Source: Caldilineae bacterium
GTDB taxonomy: Bacteria > Chloroflexota > Anaerolineae > JAAEKA01
NCBI GenBank assembly: GCA_020634555.1
Contig: JACKBK010000001.1
Location: forward strand, 186,001 to 250,000
Direction: 5' to 3'
DNA length: 64,000 bases
Of this stretch, positions 42,286-51,900 are shown piece by piece. Within the stretch, counting starts at the first letter, position 1. The number at the start of each line of letters is the position of its first letter. The position numbers and the translations under genes are program-made. A model generated the notes under the pieces. That model had not been told where the DNA came from. It saw nothing but the letters and a program-made list of their open reading frames with translations, and made no database searches.

Positions 42286-43332
42286 GTGCAAAAGCTGGAT
42301 GAGAGCTGCAAAATTTCTGTCGTTGTTCCCGTCTACAACGGCGGAGCGGCCTTTGTCCGTTGCCTTGACGCGCTGGCAGCGACGGTGTACGATCAGGTAG
42401 AGGTCGTGATGGTTGATGACGGCTCTACTGATGGATCGGCGGCGTTGGCAGCTTCCCGCGGCTGCCGTGTGTTGCACACTGCTCAGCCGCGCAGCGGGCC
42501 GGCCGCGGCTCGTAACCTGGGCGCAGAGGCCGCCGTTGGCGACGTTGTGTTCTTCGTCGATGCCGATGTCGCGGTGCAGCCGGAGACCATCGGGTTGGTG
42601 GCACAGATGTTCACAGCAAACCCTACGCTGGACGCGCTGTTCGGCTCATACGACGATCAGCCCGGCGAAGCCAACTTCCTGTCGCAGTACAAGAACCTCT
42701 TTCACCACTACGTCCACCAACACAGCGGTGAAGAGGCGGCCAGCTTCTGGAGCGGCTGCGGTGCGATGCGCCGTGATGTGTTCCTGCGCCATGGCGGATT
42801 CGACACGACTCTCTACGACCGGCCGTGCATTGAGGACATCGAGCTGGGTTATCGCGTCACGCGTGCGGGTGGGCGCATTCGCCTCGTCAAGTCCTTGCAG
42901 GTCAAGCATCTTAAACGCTGGACGATAGGCTCGCTGCTGCGATCGGACATTCTGGATCGTGGTATCCCCTGGACCCGGTTATTGCTGCGCGAGGGAGATT
43001 TTGCACACGACCTGAACCTGCAAACCCACAACCGTGTCAGTGTCGCGGCAATCTGGCTGCTGGCTCTCAGTCTGGTGGCCGGCCTGTTCCTTCCTGTTTT
43101 GTGGCTGCTGACAGCAGGTGTAGCCGCGCTTTTATTGGCGCTCAACCGGCATCTCTATCGCTGGTTTGCCGGCAAGCGTGGCTGGCCGTTTGCGCTGCTG
43201 GTCATTCCCTGGCATTGGTTGTACTATCTGTACAACGGCGTCAGCTTCGCAGCCGGTATGGCACAACATCTGGCCAGCCGCGGCGCTAACTCAGCTACCG
43301 GCACCACGCAGCCCACAACGATGCCTGATTAG
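42286..43332 (+). CDS. Glycosyltransferase family 2 (second)
   Basis: 348-residue GT2. The N-terminal GT-A core reads ISVVVPVYNGGAAFVRCLDA, VVMVDDGSTDGSAALAAS, VVFFVDADVAVQPETIGL and WSGCGAMRRDVFLRHGGFD, with the late catalytic-base motif PCIEDIELGYRVTRAG. The C-terminus has membrane segments (VAAIWLLALSLVAGLFLPVL and LLVIPWHWLYYLYNGVSFAA). The GTG at 42286 has GAGG upstream. It is separated from the first GT2 and the flavoprotein only by the restriction-modification module, suggesting that the module was inserted into a glycan cluster. The acceptor is unknown. Confidence 0.87.
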   Translation: MQKLDESCKISVVVPVYNGGAAFVRCLDALAATVYDQVEVVMVDDGSTDGSAALAASRGCRVLHTAQPRSGPAAARNLGAEAAVGDVVFFVDADVAVQPETIGLVAQMFTANPTLDALFGSYDDQPGEANFLSQYKNLFHHYVHQHSGEEAASFWSGCGAMRRDVFLRHGGFDTTLYDRPCIEDIELGYRVTRAGGRIRLVKSLQVKHLKRWTIGSLLRSDILDRGIPWTRLLLREGDFAHDLNLQTHNRVSVAAIWLLALSLVAGLFLPVLWLLTAGVAALLLALNRHLYRWFAGKRGWPFALLVIPWHWLYYLYNGVSFAAGMAQHLASRGANSATGTTQPTTMPD

Positions 43333-43336
43333 CCGC

Positions 43337-43385
43337 TCACCAATTCATCAATTCACCATTCACCATTTCCTGAATCCCAACTCAT
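43337..43385. repeat. Heptamer tandem array, 7 degenerate units
   Basis: TCACCAA, TTCATCA, ATTCACC, ATTCACC, ATTTCCT, GAATCCC, AACTCAT fill almost the whole gap between the GT2 gene and the DUF5693 gene with a 7-bp period. Confidence 0.7.
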
Positions 43386-43387
43386 AA

Positions 43388-45859
43388 ATGATGAAACCAA
43401 ACCGCCTTCTCTCTCTCGGTCTCATGGCCGCCGGTGCAGCGGCAACAATTCTGCCCTTACAGCGCCGCCTGATCTGGGACAACGCCAACCGCACGGTTGC
43501 CATCGCCCTCGACCTTGATGACACGACCGAATCCGCAACCCGCGCCGGCGTTGCACTGGACGACCTGCTGCACGAGCTGTGGCATGCCGGCGCAACGCAT
43601 CTGACCATCCCAGAGGACACCCTCGCGCGGCTCATGGCTCAAGGCCGCGTGGCTGTGACGGTTCCCGCCAGCCCGCTGGCCGATCAACCACCGCTGGGCA
43701 GATGGAACTACCTTGCGTCCCACGAAGCCGGGCTGCTTGACCGCGTTCAGGCCGAACTGGCCGCGCGCCAGCCAGCCGTCAGCGCGCGGCTGCTGCAGGA
43801 CGGCGACCGCCCACTGCTGGCCCTCGGCGGCGATCTGGAATCGCTGGTGCGGGTCGGGTTGGGCTTCGACCCGGATCTGGTTCATCTTGCCGAGCACGCT
43901 GGCTTGCAGCCGCTGCCGCGCCCGGTGAGCTACCCCTGGCCGACAGCAGCCACCATCGAGCGTACCTTGGCGCAGGCCGCTGATATTGCGAAATCGTATA
44001 GCAACGCGCCAGCCATTGTCGCGTTTCAGGGTGAAGGCGCGCCGGGCCATCCGGGCGAGTTGATCCTTGGCCATGAGATGTTGATGCACGAGACCATCGG
44101 TGCGCTGCAACGGCACGGGCTGGTCTTTGCCTACTTCGCCGAGAGCCGCCATCAGCGGGGGGACTGGTTCGTCGCCAAGAGTCTGGCGCCCAACGTGATT
44201 CTGGCACACGAGTTTACTCAACCGCAGTTGGTACCGGAAGATATGGTCTCGGCTGCCCATCGTTGGGGTCTTCTGGCCAGGGAACGCGGCATCCGTCTGG
44301 CCGTCTTGCAGATGTTCAAAGTTGTCCATGCCACCACCCCGCGCGATTGTGTCAACTACGTGGCCGCAGTCGCTGACGTGCTGGTCAACCGCGAGGGACT
44401 GCGTCTCAGTGGACGGCCCACCTTGCGCCCCGCGCCCGTCCACCACAGCCACAATCATGACCACGGTCATCACCACCAACATAGCCCTGACCGCGGACAT
44501 GATCATGATCACGACGACGATCACGGCAATGACGAGGATACTCACGGCCAGACACCTGCTGAAGTCGAGAGCACCCAGGCCTCATTGCCGACGCTCTTCC
44601 GCGATGACGATGCGTTGCCATGGATCGCGCTGATCCCGGCCGGGACGGCCACGCTGGCGCTGGCGGAGTTCCTCGACCTGCCGCAAAAGCTGGCCGTGCC
44701 GCTGACGTTGGCCGGACTGCTGGCGCCGCTTGCCATACAGCGCCTGGATCGTCCTGCCAACGAGCTGGAGGCGACCTTCCGCCCCTCCTACGCGCCAAAG
44801 CTGATAGCGCTGGGCATCACAGCAACTGCGCCGCTGGCTGCATCGCTGGCCAGCCGTCACAGCGGGTTGGCAGGCGTACTGTATAGCGAAGTTGTGGGCC
44901 TGCTGGCGGCTGCCGGTTTGGCCGCCACAGTGGCCGACCGTGACTATGCGCTACGGGTCGAGGAAGTGAAAACCTATGGCCTCGACTGGATCGTGCCGCT
45001 GGCAGGCGCGCTGGCGGTAGCGGTTGCACCTGCTATGGCCGCACACCGGGCGCCTCTCGCGGCCGAGGTGATCGTCGAGGCGACAACGCAGGCGGTGGTG
45101 GCCCGGCCCGCGCCCTCGCGACTGCGCCGGCTGGCCACGGCGCTGCCGGCTGCCGGGGTCAACAAAGGAAGGGCGCTGGCCGAACGCCAGTCGCTGCAAC
45201 TGGTAGACAAGGGTATCGATGCGGGCATTCGCTATGGCGAAAGGTTGTTGCAAAACCGGCTATCCGGCCCGGCCCGGTCGGTGGCGGTCTGGTCGTTTCG
45301 CCGCGGCGCGAGCCTGGCCCGACGCAAGCTGCTGGATACCGTCCAGCGGAAACTGATGCCCGCGCCAGACGAACAGGCAACTGTTGACGAGCTGGTCGAA
45401 TCGCTGGAATTGGCCGAGTTGCCGGTGGAGCACGCGGGTACCGAACCGATGACGATCTCGTCCACAGCCGCCGTCAGCGACCTGGCGTTGCGGACAGGCA
45501 TTGCGGCTGCGGCCATCGGCGCCGGACTCGTGCTGGCCAGGATCGGCTTGATACCGGCCGATCCGCTGGCAGCGCTGGACCTGGAACACACCGCTGAACA
45601 CACGCACCACCTGAGCCGCGCCCAGGCAGCCATCGGCGATGCTCGTATGGCGATCAGTCCGCGGCCGCTGCGCAAATGGACCTTCGCAACCGTAGCTGCA
45701 CTGGTAGCCGCGGCCACCGCGCCGCGTCGCGCCGCGGACGTCGCGCTGGTGGCTGCAACACTGGGAGAGACAGCGTTCCTGGCCGGCTTCCGCGCGCCGG
45801 CCCGCCCACTGGCGCGCACCGTCGCCGATCGCGTGATGTTGCCAGGAACCCGCCGGTAA
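43388..45859 (+). CDS. DUF5693-family membrane protein with His-rich segment
   Basis: 823-residue protein. The N-terminal part (membrane segment, then NANRTVAIALDLDDTTESAT, LLHELWHAGATHLTIPEDTL and VAVLQMFKVVHATTPRDCV) matches DUF5693, a family found near cell-wall pyruvyltransferase genes in Firmicutes, with unknown function. Residues of about 352-388 form an unusual His/Asp-rich segment (SHNHDHGHHHQH, GHDHDHDDDHG) that could bind zinc or nickel. Several membrane helices follow, then an Ala-rich C-terminal region with few family features, longer than usual DUF5693 proteins. The start is one of two adjacent ATGs and has no clear ribosome site. It lies 55 bp after the GT2 gene and 56 bp before the synthase gene, so one transcript may cover all. 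Confidence 0.75.
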   Translation: MMKPNRLLSLGLMAAGAAATILPLQRRLIWDNANRTVAIALDLDDTTESATRAGVALDDLLHELWHAGATHLTIPEDTLARLMAQGRVAVTVPASPLADQPPLGRWNYLASHEAGLLDRVQAELAARQPAVSARLLQDGDRPLLALGGDLESLVRVGLGFDPDLVHLAEHAGLQPLPRPVSYPWPTAATIERTLAQAADIAKSYSNAPAIVAFQGEGAPGHPGELILGHEMLMHETIGALQRHGLVFAYFAESRHQRGDWFVAKSLAPNVILAHEFTQPQLVPEDMVSAAHRWGLLARERGIRLAVLQMFKVVHATTPRDCVNYVAAVADVLVNREGLRLSGRPTLRPAPVHHSHNHDHGHHHQHSPDRGHDHDHDDDHGNDEDTHGQTPAEVESTQASLPTLFRDDDALPWIALIPAGTATLALAEFLDLPQKLAVPLTLAGLLAPLAIQRLDRPANELEATFRPSYAPKLIALGITATAPLAASLASRHSGLAGVLYSEVVGLLAAAGLAATVADRDYALRVEEVKTYGLDWIVPLAGALAVAVAPAMAAHRAPLAAEVIVEATTQAVVARPAPSRLRRLATALPAAGVNKGRALAERQSLQLVDKGIDAGIRYGERLLQNRLSGPARSVAVWSFRRGASLARRKLLDTVQRKLMPAPDEQATVDELVESLELAELPVEHAGTEPMTISSTAAVSDLALRTGIAAAAIGAGLVLARIGLIPADPLAALDLEHTAEHTHHLSRAQAAIGDARMAISPRPLRKWTFATVAALVAAATAPRRAADVALVAATLGETAFLAGFRAPARPLARTVADRVMLPGTRR

Positions 45860-45915
45860 ACAGATCACAGCCGGACGGTTGTCCCGTCAGCCCGACAATA
45901 AAACAGTAAGTCAAC

Positions 45916-48900
45916 ATGACGTTTGAGGTGTTCAGTTCTTTGTCTTTCTCATTGATCGAACTACTCCAACAACGGGCGAAGAACCAGCCTGACGAACTTG
46001 CCTACATCTTTCTTGCGGACGGCGAGAAAGACGAGCGGCGAATCACCTACGCCCAGCTCGACCGGCAAGCACGCGTTATTGGCGCCCACCTGCAGCAACG
46101 TTATGCTGGCGGCAGCCGCGCGCTGCTGCTTTACCCGCCTGGGCTTGACTATGTCGCGGCCTTTCTTGGTTGCCTTTATGCCGGCGTGGTTGCCGTTCCC
46201 GCTTATCCGCCCCGGCCGCGGCGGCCGATGCCGCGCATCCAGGCTATTGTAGCCGACAGCCAGCCCGCCGTCGCGCTCACCGACGCGCGCATCCTGTCCA
46301 ACATCGAGCAGCGGCTGGCCGAGCTGCCCGATATGGCCGCCCTAGACTGGATCGACACGTCTGAGTTGGATGCTGATCTGTCAGAACAATGGCGGCATGC
46401 CCCGGTCGCCCCTGACGATCTGGCCTATCTGCAATACACCTCCGGTTCCACCGCGACTCCCAAGGGTGTCATGGTCAGCCATGGCAACCTCGCTTACACC
46501 CTGGCCGATCTGGACGCCGGATGGACGGGAGACTCGCAGCGCACGATGGTGACATGGCTGCCTCCCTTCCACGACATGGGGCTGGTCTTTGGTATTCTGC
46601 TGCCGCTCTACGCCGGTTATCCCTGCGTCATGATGGCGCCTGTCTCCTTCATCCAGCGGCCGCTGCGCTGGTTGCAAGCGCTGTCCACCTACCGCGGCAC
46701 CCACAGCGCCGCCCCCAACTTCGCCTTTGAGCTTTGTTTGGAAAAAATCAAGCCAGAGGAGCGCGCCGCGCTGGACCTCAGCCATTGGCGAATCGCCCTT
46801 AACGGCGCTGAGCCAGTGCGCAAGGATACTCTGGAGCGCTTCACAGCCGCCTACGCCGGCAACGGCTTTCGCTGGCGCACCTTTTCGCCGGGCTACGGGC
46901 TGGCCGAGGCGACGTTGCAGGTTACTGGCATCACGGCAGACAGCGCCCCCGCCGACATCCTGGTGGACGCGGCCGCGCTGGAAGAACACACAGTCGTACT
47001 GGCGTCGCCGGAGCAGCCTGAAACCCGCAGCCTGGTCAGCTACCAGCCGTCGCCCCTGGGGACTCGCTGGTGCATCGCCGACCCGGATCAACTGACTGCG
47101 TGCGCCCCTGATCGTGTCGGTGAGATCTGGGTGGCCGGTCCTGGCGTCGCCAAAGGCTACTGGAATCGCCCGCAGGCCACCCGCGAGACATTCCAGGCGC
47201 ATCTGGCAGACACCGGTGACGGCCCCTTCCTGCGCACCGGCGACCTTGGGTTCGTGCATGACGGCAAGCTGTATGTAACAGGTCGCATCAAGGACCTGAT
47301 CATTGTCCGCGGCCGCAACCACTATCCGCAGGACATCGAACTGACGGCCGAGCAGAGCCATCCGGCCCTTGAACCGGGAGGAGGTGCTGCGTTTTCTTTG
47401 GAGCGGCACGGCGAGGAACGGGTCGCGCTGGTCTACGAGCTGCGGCGGGAGCAGCGCAAGACGGACCCGACTGAGGTCATCGATGCAATCCGGCAGGCGG
47501 TGGCAGCCGAGCACGAGCTGCAGCTCTGTGCCGTAACGCTGACCATGCCAGGCCAGATGCCCAAGACCTCCAGCGGCAAGATCCAGCGCCAGGTTGCCCG
47601 CGCCATGTTTCTGGCCGGCGAGTTCAACACCTTGGGTCAATGGGTCGAGCCTCAATCCGAACCTGACCGGGGCGATCCAAGCTTGCACACCGCTAAGGAC
47701 CGGCCAGGCCCTGCCGAGATCGCGCCGCTCGCCACCGGCTCTCGTGCTTCTTCGCGAGAGTTCCTGGCAATCCGTGATTGGCTGATCGCGCGTGTCGCCG
47801 CGCAGATCAAGGTGTCGCACAGCCAGATCGACGTGCGCGAGCCGCTGGAGCGGTACGGCCTCGACTCGCTGGCCGCCGTCGCGATCACCGGCGAGCTGGG
47901 CGACTGGTTGGGACGCGATCTGTCGCCCACCCTTTTCTACGAGTTTCCCACCGTGGATGCCATGGCCCATCACCTGGCAGGAGAGCCGACCAAAGCCGCT
48001 CTGGACAACAAGCTGGACAGAACCGCGCCCGTTCCTACCGTAGGCAGCGGCCAGGAGCCTGTCGCCATCATCGGCATCGGCGTGCGTTTTCCCGGCGCGA
48101 CCGGCCCGCAGGCGTTCTGGCGTCTGCTGCGTGACGGCGTCGATGCCATCACCGAGACGCCGCCCGATCGCTGGGACAGCCGCGCCTACTACGATCCCAA
48201 CCCCGCTGCCCCTGGCAAGATGAACACCCGATGGGGCGGTTTTCTGGAGCAGGTTGACCAGTTCGACGCGGCGTTCTTCGGTATCTCACCGCGCGAGGCG
48301 GCGCGTATGGACCCTCAGCAGCGGCTGTTGATGGAGGTGGCCTGGGAAGCGCTGGAGGATGGCGGGCAGGTGGCAGACAGGCTGGCCGGGCAGCGCGTCG
48401 GCGTCTTCGTCGGCATCTCCGGCTTCGATTACGGCCTGCTGCAATTGGGCGACAACGGCCTGAGTGATGCCTACGCAGGCACCGGCAGCGCGCTCAGCAT
48501 AGCAGCCAACCGCCTTTCCTACTTCTTCGACTGGCGCGGCCCCAGCATGGCAGTGGACACAGCCTGTTCCTCGTCGCTGGTGGCTGTGCATCTGGCCTGC
48601 CAGAACTTGCGGCTGGGTGAGTGTGACATGGCGCTGGTGGCCGGCGTTAACCTGCTATTGTCGCCCACGATGACCGTCAACTTTGCCAAGGCGGGCTTCA
48701 TGGCGTCCGACGGGCGCTGCAAAGCCTTTGACGCCCGGGCCGACGGCTATGTCCGCAGCGAGGGTGCCGGGGTCGTTTTGTTGAAGCCACTTTCACAGGC
48801 GCTGGCCGACGGCGATCCGATCTACGCGGTGGTGCTGGGCAGCGCGACCAACCAGGACGGCCGCAGCAACGGCCTGACCGCGCCCAATCCCCAGTCACAG

Positions 48901-51900
48901 ATCGACGTGCTGCGGCGAGCCTATCGCAACGCCGGCGTCGCGCCTGCCGACGTGCAATACGTGGAGACCCATGGCACCGGTACCCCTCTAGGCGATCCCA
49001 TCGAAGCACAGGCATTAGGCGCAGTACTCAGCACGGGCCGCGCATCCGGACAGAGCGCTGCAATCGGCTCGGTTAAGAGCAACATCGGTCATCTGGAGGC
49101 CGCCGCCGGCATCGCCGGACTGATCAAGGTCGCGCTTTCTCTTAAACACGGCCAGTTGCCGCCCAGCCTGCATTTCCGCGAGCCGAACCCGTTGATCCCG
49201 TTCGACAATCTGTCGCTGCGCGTCCAGCAGACGTTGACAGACTGGCCGGTAGAGCCATCAGTCGCCGTGGCAGGCGTCAGCGCCTTCGGGTTTGGCGGCG
49301 CTAACGCCCATGTGGTAGTACAAGGCCCACCAGCACGCCGTCAGCAGCTCGATCCACCGGCTCAGCGCGTGCAGGTCGTGCCGTTGTCTGCACGCACCCC
49401 GGAAGCGCTGCGCGGTCTGGCGCGAGCTACCCGTGACCTTCTCCAGTCCCCTTCCGCCGGCAGTCTGGGCGACATCGCGTACACTGCCGGTGTTCGCCGG
49501 AGCCATCATGACCACCGGCTGGCTCTCGTCGCGGATACGGCCGACAGAGCAGTATCCAGACTGGACGCCTTTCTGGCTGGCCGCAACGCCAACGACCTGG
49601 TGATCGGTCACCGATCACGCCAGCAGGCCGGCAAGCTGGCTTTCGTGTTCTGCGGACAGGGGTCGCACTGGTGGGCGATGGGACGCCAGCTTCTCCGGGA
49701 AGAGCCGGTCTTCCGCCAGGTAGTGGAACAATGTGACGCACTGCTGCACCCGCTGGCCGGCTGGAGCCTGCTCAGCGAGCTGACAGCCGGCGAGACCGAG
49801 TCGCGGCTGGACTACACGACCTTCGCCCAGCCGGCTATCTTCGCTGTACAACTGGCGCTGGTCGAACTGTGGCGTTCGTGGGGCATCGAGCCTGACGCAG
49901 TGGTTGGTCACAGCATGGGCGAGGTCGCGGCGGCTGTGACCGCCGGAATCCTGGATCTGCCCGACGCGCTGCGCATCGTCTATCACCGCGGCCGCCTGAT
50001 GGAACGGGCCAGGGGGACGGGCAAGCTGGTGGTCGTGGATCTCAGCCAGGCTGAGGCTGAACTGGCGGTCGCCGGCCTGGACGACCAGGTTGGTGTCGCG
50101 GTGGTCAACAGCCCCAACTCAGTGCTGTTGGGCGGTGAAACTGCTGCGCTGGATACGCTGATCGACAGCTTGCAGCGGCGCGGCGTCCATTGCCAGTACC
50201 TGTCCCTGGATTTCTCGTCGCACAACCCGCAGATGGACCCCTATCTGGCAGAGATGGCCGACTCGGTAGGCGAAGTCGGCTTGCGCGCGGCTGCTCTGCC
50301 GCTGGTCTCCACCGTCACCGGCCAGTTCGCCGGCGATACCCAGTTGGACGCTACCTACTGGGCGCGCAATGTCCGCGAGCCGGTGCAGTTTGCCCAGGCG
50401 ATGGCGCTTTTGCTCGAAGACGGCTATGACAAGTTTCTGGAGATCGGCCCTCACCCCGTGCTGGCGCCCGCTATCATGCAGAACATGATGCACCACGGTG
50501 TGAAGGGGGCGGTGCTGCCATCCCTGCGGCTCAATCGGGATGACCGGTCTGTCATGCTGCGCTCGCTGGCCGCGCTATATGTGGCCGGACGCAATCCTGC
50601 CTGGGAGATGCTGGCCGACGCGGACGCACAGCTGGCTTCCTTGCCAGCCTACCCCTGGCAGCGCGAGCGGTATTGGATAGAGGCCAGCCGACCGGCAACT
50701 GCCAGCCGTTTGTCCGTCCCGCAGCCCGCGCCCGGTCCGGTCACAATTTATGATGGGCCGGCCCTGACGACGGCGAGAGCAGCCGACGCCGATCTGATGT
50801 ACGAGTTGCAGTGGCAGCCCATGCAACCAGTCGGCAACGGGTTGAAAGCATCCTCACGCGAAGAAGCGGGACGCTGGCTGATCTTTGCTGACCGCAGTGG
50901 AGTGGGGCAGGCCGTCGTGGATCGGCTGCAGCAGGAAGGCAACCAGTGCGTTATGGTGTTCTCCGCCGCTGAGTTCGCTCAAACCGGCGCTGGCCGCTTT
51001 CAGGTCGATCCTGCCCGCCCGGAGCATTTCCAGCAACTCCTGACAACCGTGTTTCGGGACAACTCGTCCGGCTGGCGCGGCGTGCTGCATTTCTGGAGTC
51101 TGAATGCAGCGTCGCCGGAAAACGGGGATGACGCCCTGACAAACGCCCAGATCGAGGGCTGCGGCAGCGTGTTGCATCTTGTCCAGGCGCTGGTTGCTGG
51201 TCATTCCGGGACCCGCTTGCCGATCTGGCTTGCGACACGCGGCGTGCAGCCGGTAGGCACGCAGCCGGCCGCGCAGTCGTTGGCGCAGTCACCGGTTTGG
51301 GGACTGGGGCGGGTGGTCGCGTTGGAGCATCCTGAGCTGTGGGGTGGGCTGATCGACCTGGATCCACAGGCGCCGGCGTCCGAGATCGATCACCTGTTGC
51401 GCGCCATTCGACAGTCCGGCGGTGAGGATCAACTTGCGCTGCGCGGCCAGCAATCTTATGTGGCCCGCTTGCGACACAGCGCGGCGCCCCACGCTCACCA
51501 ACCTGTCAACCGCATCCGGCCTGACGCAACATACCTCATCACCGGTGGACGCGGCGAATTGGGATTGAAGGTGGCGAGCTGGCTGGTAGATCGCGGTGCG
51601 ACGCATCTGGCATTGCTGGGTCGCACACCGTTGTCACCGGACAGCACGGCCGCGGCTGCGGTGCAAACGCTGGAGCAGCGGGGCGCGTCGGTGGCATTGC
51701 TGGCTGCTGACGTGGGCGACCGCTCTCAAATGGCGACAGCGTTCGGCGAGATGGCCGCGAGCATGCCGCCCCTGCGCGGCGTTGTCCATGCGGCCGGCGT
51801 CCTGGAAAACCGGCCGCTGGCTGAGTTGAGTCTGGACGCACTGCAGTCGACGCTGCGGCCCAAGGTAGCCGGAACCTGGGTGCTGCAACAACTGGCCGGC

